From the NCBI RefSeq assembly GCF_030272615.1, contig NC_081409.1, forward strand, positions 475,809,573-475,873,572: a DNA stretch of 64,000 bases, given 5' to 3'. The position numbers were made by a program, and so were the translations under genes. Every line of letters starts with the position of its first letter. Within the stretch, counting starts at the first letter, position 1. The stretch is from Cryptomeria japonica. Lineage: Eukaryota > Streptophyta > Pinopsida > Cupressales > Cupressaceae. Below the pieces are notes generated by a model. The model worked only from the letters and a program-made list of their open reading frames with translations, was not told where the DNA came from and did not search any database. Positions 47,791-57,918 of the stretch are shown here, piece by piece.

Positions 47791-48585
47791 TGATGGAATA
47801 TAGGGTGGAAACTATCTTTCTCACCATTCACCTATCCGTCTCATAGGGTCTTCTGACTTAATAGACAACTGTAAACTTCCATACCTAGCACATGAGGATG
47901 CTAGGTCTATCTTAGTAGGGAGTCAATGCCCTCTCCACTCTCTACTGCATCACACAAACCTACAATTAAAACTACCCTAACATTACCCATTCCACCTTGT
48001 TATATCTTACAACAAGGTGGAATAGTAGACATTCACATCTTAGATCTCAATCTCACAGACCACTCGGGTTCAAACACTTCCTATTGCAGAAATGACAAGA
48101 ACTCCTATGTTCCTTACCATTCGAACTCCAGACAAATGTAAGAACAGATCAATTCATAACATCACTAACAGAACATGAAATACTTCTACTGAACGAGACC
48201 CTATAGGTCGAGCAAACAAGAGCAGAAAAGAAAATTCAGGAAACACCCGAGTTGAGCAGTAGAAAATGAATCGTTTTTTTTTAAAATTCCTCCTTCCTTC
48301 AATCTTTCATTCACAAAGTAACAAGCACTAACTCCCGCCTCATAGCTTACGAGGCATATAAAAACTACAACTTTTGGACACCAACAGTCATACCATGACT
48401 GTTAGTGTTCCAATTAAAACCAATTAAGCATCTTTATATTCCAAAACAGACCCTACAAGAAACATATTAGAGATAAATACAAAATGGTCATCATGGACCT
48501 TTATTCAAACCAAAAATAAATCAAAACCCGTAAAACTCTTAAACCACACTTAGACCAAAAATGCCAAGTCGGTGCTCCTGCACCA
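47791..48585 (-). repeat. 5' LTR of inner gypsy, about 795 bp
   Basis: Matches the 3' LTR at 42336-43126 along its length, with TG..CA ends. Differences are mostly single substitutions, plus a short length difference near the left end (TGATGGAATATAGGG against TGATGCAACAGGG). Confidence 0.92.
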
Positions 48586-48590
48586 AACTA

Positions 48591-48866
48591 ACTGTGCCTT
48601 GTACTTACTTATCAAGGGTTCCATCAGCATTATACTTAACTCTACACCCATTTGTAGCTAATGGGCTTCTTCCTGGGTGGTAGATCAGAGAGAACTGTAG
48701 CACGAGTCTCTCGATCAACAATACTACATTTGTTCGAACTAAACACCACATCAAGCCGAGGAGAGTGTCTCATAATCTGACTAACAGAGAGAAAGTTAAG
48801 TTCCATGCTAGGAACATAGTATATATTGAAGAAAATTAAATTCCTCCCACCAGACTGAATCTGCAC
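48591..48866 (-). pseudogene. Copia protease tail fused to RT start (integrase lost)
   Basis: One open reading on the - strand runs from protease-like sequence (NIYYVPSMELNFLSVSQI.., CSIVDRETRATVL) straight into RT-like sequence (DLPPRKKPISYKWV). It then continues, across a frame change, as VKYNADGTLDK. In intact copia elements the GAG-pre-integrase and integrase domains, over 1 kb, lie between these parts. Their absence in an open frame indicates an internal deletion. The RT continues at 42005-42330 beyond the gypsy insertion. Confidence 0.85.
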
Positions 48867-49782
48867 GTTGCCCTTACCGACAACAGTTTACTCTTCCCCT
48901 CTTCCAAAGATCACAAAATCAGTGAAAGGTTGACATTTTGTGAACCAATCAAGTCGATGAGTGAAGTGTGAAGAAGCACCTGAATCAATATACCAGGTAG
49001 AGGACTTCACATGATTCGTAATCGACAATCTTTCTTCATATGACCATACTTGTGGCAATAATTGCATTGAATGTTCTTCTTAGAGCTGTCCTGTGATTGA
49101 CCCGAGCCTTCATGCTGAGAGGATTGACTTTTCCCTTTATCCTTAGCAAAGGATTTAGCAGAAAAGGCTTGCTCAATGGAGGACGAACTAGCACCGCTTC
49201 CAAATTACTGTTTCCAGCAATCTTGCTGCAAAGGTTTGTTGCACAACTCTGGAAACTTCAACTCAACATTAGTTGAAGTAATGTTGAGCATCTCAATAAA
49301 GTGCTCATAAGACTTTGGTAGACTTTTCAGGGTGATGACTACCATGCCTTCTTCCTCCATCTCCCGACCAATCGTCTCCAATTGATCACAAATGTCCTTG
49401 ATGTTTGTGAGATTCTGCATAGGCATCTTTTTAGGCATCATTATGGAGAACAACTAGTTCTTTAGAAAGAATGAACGACTCTTGTCTGATGTTTCATGGA
49501 GATTTTTTAGATGAGTCCAGATCTGGAATTGTTTTGTCGGGTGGCACTTGTGACATCTAATCATCAATAAAATAGAGTTTTATATGCATCACGACTTTTC
49601 GGTTACGCTCATCAAATTTGTCCTGGTCTTGTCCAATTGTTGTAGGACGAGCTTCTGTACCCAGAACAAGTGTATCAACAACGATATTCAAAGATGGTCA
49701 TCATTCATTGCTTCCAGGTGTTGTAATTTTTGCCGTTGAACCGTTGACTGTCTTCCAACATTATGTTGGTCAAAGAAGCCAT
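48867..49782 (-). pseudogene. Copia gag and protease active site
   Basis: ATG at 49782 opens MASLTNIMLEDSQRFNGK, then NYNTWK, followed by a stop and a typical copia capsid continuation with frameshifts (FEYRCLDTLVLG.., NLTNIKDICDQLETIG, LKSLPKSYEHFIEML). A zinc knuckle CNYCHKYGHMKKDC (CX2CX4HX4C) is at 49025-49066. WYIDSGASSHFTHR near 48985 is the copia protease active site with its catalytic Asp. Multiple stops show it is dead. Confidence 0.87.
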
Positions 49783-50660
49783 CTTGCATGCTTTGCAAGG
49801 CAAGAAAGACAAGGCAAATAGAAGAGGCTGAAAATTTGAATGCATGAAACCTGAGGCACAAATCCTAGTGCACAAAAAACATAGGCAAATTCATGCACAA
49901 ATTTCAAGACAGAAAGGTCTGCTAGCACAAATCCCAATGCATGAATTTTCTACCTACAGACAATATGAAATCTTCAGAAAATGAGGCCACCACAGAAGCC
50001 TGCAAACCCTAGGTTGTAGGTATTCAAGCCGAGATGCACAAAAATATTTTTTGAAACCCTAGGCGGGCTTAAAACGTTTGCAAATCGTGTCCTCCGATTT
50101 GCAAAAATCAGAAAAGCTGCCACGAAAATACGAGCAGAGATCGCGGATAATGAGAACAGGGTCGTAGAAGAAAAGATGTCATGAAAAAGGAAGTCATGGG
50201 TTGAAAAAAATCTGCAAAGCTGTTGGAAATAAAGCACATGAAATTGCGAAAAATCGCAAGTTTAGCAATTGGTCACGGATGAAATAGGTTGCGTCGCCCT
50301 TGTAAAATCGTGCCATTGTAGTCAAAGAATGTGGGCCATCGGAAGAAAAACAGATGCAGAGAATTTTTGTGTCGCAGAAGGCACAAAAATTAGTCGCAAA
50401 GAAAACGGTACAGAAGCAAAAAAAAAAAGGCGCGATTTTGTAGAACTGACACACGACACACAGAAACCTGACGCTAAAAATTGTGGTGTAGAAGTCGCGA
50501 TTCCTTCATGCGGGTAAGACAAAAAATCCACAAAAAAACCCTTTGAAAACCGCACAGGCTGATATGCACGAACCGTAAACTTGACGTGAATGAAGAAGAT
50601 TTTTTACTAATAGATTTCTTCTTAGGAAATTTTTAGAATTATAAAAAATTTCAAAACAAT
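49783..50660 (-). other. Copia 5' leader
   Basis: Untranslated leader of about 880 bp between primer site and gag on the - strand. Open frames here on either strand have no family resemblance. A poly-A-like run (AAAAAAAAAGG on the + strand) lies near 50420. Long leaders of this kind often carry packaging signals, but none can be pinpointed. Confidence 0.6.
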
Positions 50661-50680
50661 TTATACCTGCTCTGATACCA
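50661..50680 (-). other. Copia primer binding site
   Basis: TGGTATCAGAGC.. directly after the 5' LTR end on the - strand. This is the standard complement to the 3' end of plant initiator tRNA-Met used by Ty1/copia elements. Confidence 0.92.
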
Positions 50681-50849
50681 TGAAAATATGGTAATTGCAT
50701 TATTATTCACAAAAGAATCAAATGTACATATAGCAATTACAAGCACGATGTTTCCATAATGAAACAATTGTCAAAATTAGAAACAATCTAATTAAACTAA
50801 TATTACACCTAAATGACCATTAAATAAAGGAATAATACTTATTCTAACA
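50681..50849 (-). repeat. Copia 5' LTR, 169 bp
   Basis: Same length as the 3' LTR at 34483-34651, with 8 substitutions. TG..CA ends, flanked on the right by ACATC. Confidence 0.93.
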
Positions 50850-50854
50850 ACATC
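50850..50854. repeat. Copia target-site duplication, right copy (ACATC)
   Basis: Exact partner of 34478-34482. Confidence 0.9.
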
Positions 50855-53255
50855 CCGCGAACCTACTGGTGCACAGAGATTTTCCCAGCACTTATCATTT
50901 AACAACTCCTTTCTATCATGTGCCCAACATTACCACATACAAGTAGCACTAACAAACTTTCAATACAAATGTTCATCATGAATTACCAGCAGACTTAACA
51001 TCCAGATAATCATATTGCAAACCTTTGAACATTGCAGAGATCTGAATATATCTCTGTGCACAAAGATACATACCTAACCACTCTGATACAACTGACATAT
51101 ACCTAGAAGGACAGAGCCAACTACAAAGCAAGAAAACCTGAACATTACAATTCCAACATTCTTGCAAAGTTCCAAGATTCTTGTTGAACGCTAACTTTAG
51201 TGGAATGAAATTCTGATAGTGGTATTGAGCTCGGGAAATCTAGATAAGTCCAAGGGTACTTTTTGGATGCAATTTCGACATTCTAGGAGCTCTCCACATT
51301 TCTTAGAGAAGTTTGCTATTTTTGGAAAGCAACAAGTTTGATATCCTGAGAGCTTAACATTATTTTTGTGTGGTTGAATTCATTTTGGGTCTATTCTAGT
51401 ATCTTATGCAACTTGGTGGTTGTGTGGAAATATAACTATATTAAAAATAAAGGGACTCTTATAGTTCAAATGTAAATTAAAATAAGTCACTTAATATTAT
51501 GATTTTTCAAGAAATTTTTTATATGGTCATAAAATATAACTTTTAGAAAGATTCAAAGAATGGGTTATAAAATCTTGTTGAGTGTAGTCATTTCCTCACT
51601 CTTGATATTTTGGTTATTGATATTTCTTGAAATCCTTGTTGTAGAGGTTTAGTAGGTTTGTTCAACAATAGCCCTAGGACGAAAACCAAACGGTGAAGGT
51701 TGGTTTCAGGAGTGAAAGATCTTCTCTAGTAGATACAGCATGAATCATTTAGGGTCATAGGTTGTGCTACAAGGTTAGAGTTTGAAGTTCGGTTTGTGTT
51801 GATGATCCATGTTATTGTGCTGAAACAATGAAATGTCCTTCAATAATTGGTACTTGTTCATGAGGTGTTGAAAGGTAACATTTACTGTGGTTTGTAATAC
51901 AAATAATAAATTTTGGGAGTCTGTATCTTTTCCATTTGGTTGCATCTTTTTTTAGAAGGGTTTATGGTTGTTTGGTGGCCACCCCATTTCCTCTTATTTC
52001 CTTGAGTGCCGTACCCATTGTTGAGGGCATGGGAATGTATGAGGAGAATCACTTTATGTAATAAGGGTTTCTGCTCCCCTACATGCTTGCTGCTTCATGT
52101 ACAAATCGGGTTCATTGTGTGGGAAGTGAAAAGTGGTTATTTATTCAAGATATAAGGTTGGTAGGGAATATCTTGGACATCTCTGTATTGTTACAGAAGG
52201 TCTGCAGCTTATCAGTTGTTTGCCTTTGTAGCTATTTATGCTGTATTGGAACTTGCCACCTTGTGGAATTTATTGCAAGTTGTGTTCTGGATTATTGCAA
52301 GCTGTATCAAATCAGAAAGGAAGTTAAGGAGCAAATCAGTTATCAAGAATTGCTGATATAGGCATATTTCAGAGCCAGCTGTTAATGTGCTAATAAGATC
52401 AAGATTCTTGTATATGCTGATCAAAATATTCAGTAATATCATTCTAGAATTTTTTTATATCAGCTAACAGAGAGTTATTTTATCTCAGTAAAATTGTCTA
52501 TGAATTGCCCCATGAATGCAAATTGTTTGTGAATATGCCTATGGTGATTAATAATAGTTACAGCTGTCCTAATCATAGAACTCAGAAATATTGATTGTTT
52601 GTAAGTCTGTTGAATAGCTTGGTAGGGTCATTACAAGATTCCAAATGCAATGTACCTTGGTAGTGCATTTATGAGGAGTGTTGAGGGCACATGTGTTAGA
52701 AGTAGTGGTGTCAAGGCAAATGTTTTATGTTCTTGTGATGCAACTCGCACCTATTCACCCATTTTTTGCTATTGCAAGTGGTGGGGTATTTGAATCTCTC
52801 TAAATAGGTGGTTGTAGATATAGTAACTTATTGGTTTATTATATATTTTTCATCTCCTTTCAAGAATATTAATGTTGATCTATGCTAGACTCAGTCCATA
52901 GCTCACTATTGTTGAGTGTTCTAAAACTAAATTTACATATTTTTGTTTCATTAACAAAGAGGGATCTATTTTATGGGCCCCTCAACCAAAGATTAGAAAT
53001 TCTATAGGAGGAGATTTTCTGATTTGAACATGATTGCCAGCAATATTTAATAATTGGAAGAACGAGGCAGAATCAACTTTTGGTTGCAATTTTTCTTCAA
53101 CCAAACTACAATAAGGAGGAAATGACAGAATTGATTAGAAAAGAAAGTGTAGTTTAATTTCGAAAAGAAAAGAGAGGCAGCAACTTTCACTTTTAGACAG
53201 ATTATCCCTTCGTATGAATTATGAATTGCATGTGTTACCTCTGCAGAGGACATGA
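50855..53255. other. Non-coding stretch, no supported gene
   Basis: Mixed AT-rich sequence between the copia stack and the second gypsy element. The longest + strand frame (52083-52361) has no recognisable domain and no coding context, so I do not call it. No exon of the left-end phosphatase was seen. Confidence 0.5.
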
Positions 53256-53578
53256 AACTATCCGGATGACTATGAAAATTTCCAATTATTGAGAGTTATC
53301 TTGAGCGACACTACTTGTAAACTCGCTAAGAGATTACATGCATAAATTAAAAGATACTACAAAAATAAAAACTAGAAAATCCCGAAAAAATCACTAAAAG
53401 CCAATTTTGAGGCTTTATATAAAGGATTTGGGCCCTGAAAAATGCATTGATCCGAGGTCCAACCGAACTAGGCTCAATTGGCAATCCAAACAACTCCTCA
53501 CGATACACCTCCATGTCAAATCTCAGCCCAAATGGACAATCGAGTCAAAAGTTATGACCGTTGGAAGTCCCTGCATCA
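53256..53578 (-). repeat. Partial 3' LTR of the second gypsy
   Basis: 323 bp matching 62127-62446 closely, from CGGATGACTA to the GCATCA/ACATCA end, including CCGAAAAAATCACTAAAAGC and a TATA-like GCTTTATATAAAGG. The remaining 220 bp of the LTR expected to its left are absent, so it is truncated. Confidence 0.9.
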
Positions 53579-53588
53579 TTCTCCTATT

Positions 53589-55049
53589 GTTGAAAAGAAC
53601 GCAACTTCTGCAAGTTCTTGTCCTCAAACTGCTGCCACTGAGATTGATCCAGCTTCTTCAATTCCCACTCTATAATCCATGTGCTCTCTGTTGGTGCTAA
53701 GCCTTCCCACTGTACCGAATATCTGTGGTATTCTCCCTGTCAAGTATGAACAGTCTTCTTATCTAAAACCTGTGCAATCTTTTCCTTTTTCTTGCTCGGA
53801 AGTGCCTGCTGCCAATTTACTTCTTCCTCACTGTCATTAGCATGATCTTCACCATGGAAAGTATATAAATAAAAAGTATTAAACACAAGTGAAATAGCCA
53901 AACCAACTAGCAAATCCACCTCATAAGCATTGTCATTAATTTTCTTGAGAATCCTGCATGGACCAATTTTCTTATATTTTAGTTTGTGGTATGTTTCCGT
54001 CGGAAACCTCTCTCTTCTCAAATAGACCATCACTAGATCACCTACAGTAAATACTTGATGTTGTCGACCAACATCTGTTGAGGTTTTGTACTTATCATTG
54101 CTCTCCTGTAAGTTTTGTCTGACTTTTTTTTGCAATTGTTGAAGGTGTTCTACAAATGCTTCCCCATCATCACTGATTCTATCACTTAGTGGTAGCTGCA
54201 CCAAATCTAGGACACCCTTAGGATTCCTGCCGTAAACAATTTGAAAGGGTGATTTACCTGTTGATCTATTCATTGAACTGTTGTAGGCAAATTCTGCTTG
54301 GGGTAATGCCAAATCCCATTGTTTGGGCTTCTCTCCAACAATGCACCTTAACAAATTTCCAAAACTCTGATTGACCACCTCTGTTTTCTCATCTGTTTGA
54401 GGGTGATAGGCACTACTAAACTATAACTTTGTTCCCATCCTTTTCCATAGAGTCTTCCATAAATGACTCAAGAACTTGACATCTCTATCAGAGGTGGTAG
54501 TTTTTGGAACACCATGCAGTCGAACTATTTCGCTGAAAAATAATTCTGCCACCCTAGTTGCATCATTGGTTTTCTTGCAAGCAATGAAACAACAACAAAG
54601 ATGGAATCATTATCTCTCTGTGTGTTTGGTAACCCCAATACAAAGTCCATGCTCAAATTTGTCCATTGTTTTGTGGGTATAGGCAATGGCATATACAACC
54701 TTGTATTATGTGTGTCCTTTAGCTACTTGACAAATCCTACACATTGCCACATACCTGGTTATGTCTCTTTTCATCTACAGCCAATAATATTTTACTTTTA
54801 TTAAGGCTATTGTCTTATCCTTTCCAAAATGTCCAGCCATACCAGAGCTATGAAATTCTTGGATAATATTTTCTCTCATAGAGCCAACTGGAATGCATAA
54901 TTGTTTTCCTTTGAAGAGATAGCCATCCTGCATAAGATATTCACCTTGAATGTTATCCATAGTTCCAAGTTTTGGATTTGTCAATTGGTCCACAATCTCC
55001 CAAAAATCATTGTCAGATTCATACAAATCTTTGATCGTATCAAAACCAA
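53589..55049 (-). pseudogene. Second gypsy integrase and chromodomain
   Basis: H2C2 zinc-binding part: FHSSGMAGHFGKDKTIALIK, then KYYW. The core is poorly preserved (reading lost from about 54.77 to 54.38 kb). From NQSFGNLLRC.. it reads AEFAYNSSMNRSTGKSPFQ, VYLRRERFP and KKIGPCRILKKINDNAYEV. After a stop at 53740 the chromodomain follows in frame: EYHRYSVQWEGLAPTEST, then WIIEWE. Its aromatic residues are kept, unlike the two other chromodomains here. The frame ends at TAG near 53589, next to the LTR. Confidence 0.85.
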
Positions 55050-56900
55050 CTACCTTAGTTTCCATGGTGGTCAAAAGCACTACACGCCTACTTAAAGCGT
55101 CTGCAACCTGGTTTTGCTTCCCTGATCCGTGCTTCAAAACAAAATTGTAGCCTTGGAGAAAGGAGACTCATTTTGCATGTCTGCTATTCAATTTCTTTTG
55201 TGTGTCAAGTATTTCAATGCAATATGATATGTAAACAACACAAACTGCTTGGACACTAGATAATGTCTGCAATGTCTCAAAACTTGTACAACTGCATAGA
55301 ATTTTACATCATAAGTTGAATAATTCTTTCTCACATCATTCAACTTTTCACTAAAAAAGGCTATGGGTTTACCTTCTTGGCTAAGTATAGCTCCAATGCC
55401 CACATGTGAAGCATCGCACTCCACCTCAAATACCTTACCAAAATTTGGTAATGCTTGTATAGGAGCTTTTGTGACCCTCTTCTTTAAATACCTAAAACTT
55501 TCCTCAGCTTCTTTAGTCCACACAAATTCTCTGCCTTTGGTGCAATCTGTTATGGATGCTACAATACTACTGAAATTGCGAATTAATTTTTGATAGAAAG
55601 TAGCTAACCTATGAAAACTCCTTACCTCTCTTATGCTATGTGGACTAGGCCACTCTAGAATTGCTCTAACTTTTTTTTGCATCCATTTTGACACCATCTC
55701 TAGAGATGACAAAACCCAAAAACACCATACTGTCTTGGATTAACCTGCACTTCTTCAAGTTTGCATAGAGTTTCTCTACCCCGAACACCTCCAATATGAT
55801 TGTCAAGTGTTGCAGGTGCTCCTCCTTACTTTTACGAAAAATCAAAATATCATCAAAGTAAACCACTACAAACTTACCAATGTAAGATTGCACACAGTAT
55901 TCATTAGCCTCATGAAGGTACTAGGTGCATTATTGCATCACCATCCACTCATACAACCCATTTCTAGTCTTGAAGGCTGTTTTATTTGAATTTGGTGGTA
56001 GCCACTTCGGAGATCAATTTTGCTAAAATATTTAGCTCCTGCAAGCACATCCATCATGGCATCTAGGCGAGGTATAGGGAATCGGTATTTGATGGTGATT
56101 TTATTGATGGCCTTGCTATCTTTGCACATCCTCCATGTGCCATCTTTTTTTGGAGTTAACAATGCAGTCACAACACACAGATTCATGCTCTCCCTCACGA
56201 CACCTTTCTTTATAAGTTCTGTTACTTGCTTATTGAGTTCTGCATGTTGTGTAGGACTCATCCTGTAAGCTGCCTGATTAGGTAGAGATGCCCCTGGAAT
56301 TAGATCAATATGATGCTGAATATCCCTTTTTGGCGGTAACCTATCAAGTAACTCTTCTGGTATAACATCAACAAACTCATCTAGTACTTTTGCTACTTTT
56401 GTAGGTATTGTCACTTCTTCATATGCTCTACTTTGGGCCAACAATGCATAGCAACTTTGGGCCAACAATGCATAGCAAAACCCTGTTACCTTCATTTCTT
56501 TAATAAGCTCTTTTGCAGTCAGCATACTCTCAGTTTTCCCTTCATCCTTGAGAGGCAGCAATATTACTTTAGAACCATCCTTCGAGAAAGTATATGTATT
56601 TTTCTGCCCATCGTGCATAACTTGTTTGTCATATTGCCATGGTCTTCCCAGTAACACATGGCATGCATCCATTAGAGTGACATCACACCATATTTCATCT
56701 TTATAAGTCTTCCCTATTGAAAACTTGATTAAGCATCTCTTATCAACTATGACTTCATTGCCCTTTTTAAACCATGCAATACGGTAAGGATGGGGATGCT
56801 TTTCATATTGTAAGTTTAACTTTTCTACCATTTCCTTGGAAACCATATTTTCTCAACTACCACTATCAACAATAACTTGGCATACCTTTCCTCTTGAGGT
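55050..56900 (-). pseudogene. Second gypsy protease, RT and RNase H
   Basis: Protease: QVIVDSGS followed by a TGA, then ENMVSKEMVEKL and [67 protein letters not shown]. After frameshifts, VVVYFDDILIF holds both catalytic Asp residues. Then VFLGFVISRDG. RNase H: FEVECDASHVGIGAIL, FFSEKLND, FVLFTYHIAL (Asp of TDH appears as Tyr), QVADALSRR. A 24-bp tandem duplication lies in the protease-RT linker. Confidence 0.9.
56432..56479 (-). repeat. 24-bp tandem duplication in gypsy pol linker
   Basis: Two adjacent 24-bp copies (56432-56455, 56456-56479) differ at one position. They encode CYALLAQS twice in the linker between protease and RT. Frame is kept. Confidence 0.9.
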
Positions 56901-57918
56901 GCATCTGGTTCGAAATATATTTGTTCGAAGCCACGAGTCTCAACTATCACTTATCTGAATTTGATCCCTTTTAGGAATCACCATTGCTCTTCTCATCATG
57001 AGATTCTCTCCAACATCTGGTGGAACTTGAGATTCAGCCCCTTCTCCCTTAGCTTGGGCTAGGTTCAATCTGGGTAGCTCTCTTTGTTTTTGCTCTTGCG
57101 TGTTATTGTTCGAGCATTCAAATGCTCTATGATCCTCTTCTCCACATCTAAAGCAAACGAAGGGCTTGCATTGCGTTTCCCATCCTCTACCAATATTGTA
57201 TCCTTGATCCTTCTGGAATCCTTTTCCCTTATGTTGATTTGATTGATTCTGGTGGGTATCTTCTTTTTTCTCTGTTCCTTGGGAGGATTCTCTCGGAGTG
57301 TAATTAGAACCACCACACAATGGGGATGACATACCCCTCCTCGCTCCTCTATTCCTTTGAAAATACTGCCGATTTTGTTTTTCTTTTGCCTTTAAGGAAA
57401 GTTGATATGCCTCTTCCATGCTACTAACCCTATGCATGCTCAATTCATCTTGGATTGAAAACTTTAAACCATTAACATACCTTGCAGCCATTTGTTCATC
57501 AGTTTCTTGGTGCTCCACACGAATGGACAATTTGTAGAATTCGCTTGTATAGTCTTCTACAGTAGACAAATTTTGTTTTAGGTTCTGAAATCTTTGAAAA
57601 AGAGTTTGTGCATAGTCTACTGGTAGAAACTTCTCTCTCATTTTCTTCTCCATCTTGTCCCAAGTTCTTATCTTCTCCTTTCCTTTTCGAATTCTCTCTT
57701 TTTGCAAATGATCCCACCAGATCATTGCATGTCCCTCTAGCTTGTTGCATGTGTTTCTTTTCTTCTGTCATAGGTTTCCATTTGAAGAGTTTCCCCATGC
57801 TGTCAAGCCAGTCTATTAGCTCCTCTAGTTTAAGACTACCTGCATAATCTGATACTTCGATCTTGATCCCATCATTTCTCCCCTCTAGTGCCTTAATCAT
57901 CCTTTCCTCCAAGGGTAG
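56901..57918 (-). pseudogene. Second gypsy gag, main part
   Basis: From the insertion point of copy C the - strand reads LPLEERMIKALEGRNDG, then LEELIDWLDSMGKLFKWKPM. After a frameshift it reads ARTWDKMEKKM-type capsid sequence: KFLPVDYAQTLFQRFQNL, YVNGLKFSIQDELS and MEEAYQLSLKAKEKQ. A zinc knuckle CFRCGEEDHRAFEC (CX2CX4HX4C) is at 57114-57155. The frame ends at 56940. The N-terminal part of gag lies at 61680-61886, on the far side of copy C. Confidence 0.88.
57914..57918. repeat. Target duplication of copy C, left (GGTAG)
   Basis: Exact match to 61680-61684, directly outside the other terminus. Confidence 0.88.

Larger units (their letters stand above)
42336..48585 (-). mobile_element. Ty3/gypsy chromovirus inserted in copia RT
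   Basis: Complete LTR element of 6.25 kb on the - strand. The 5' LTR is at 47791-48585, with a tRNA-Met-like primer site. Gag, protease, RT, RNase H, integrase and a chromodomain follow, and the 3' LTR is at 42336-43126. Target duplications flank it with one mismatch. The chromodomain at the integrase end places it in the chromovirus branch. Every gene has stops or frameshifts, so it is dead. It is younger than the copia element that hosts it. Confidence 0.92.
34483..50849 (-). mobile_element. Ty1/copia element with two nested insertions
   Basis: The element is bounded by 169-bp LTRs and exact ACATC duplications. On the - strand it has a primer site complementary to initiator tRNA-Met, gag, protease, reverse transcriptase, RNase H and a polypurine tract. 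Two other elements (42336-48585 and 35671-42004) sit inside the RT. Without them and their target repeats it would be only about 3.8 kb, because the integrase is missing. The two LTRs differ at 8 of 169 positions, so the insertion is old. The gag and pol frames are broken. Confidence 0.92.

Noticed and set aside
50269-50555. Overlapping open frames on both strands in the copia leader
   Set aside because: Located between primer site and gag; no similarity to any copia protein.
50661-50680. Possible tRNA-Met gene fragment
   Set aside because: Only the 3' acceptor complement is present, directly beside an LTR; it is a primer binding site.
52083-52361. 92-codon + strand frame as a host gene
   Set aside because: No domain, no splice or promoter context, and composition like its non-coding surroundings.
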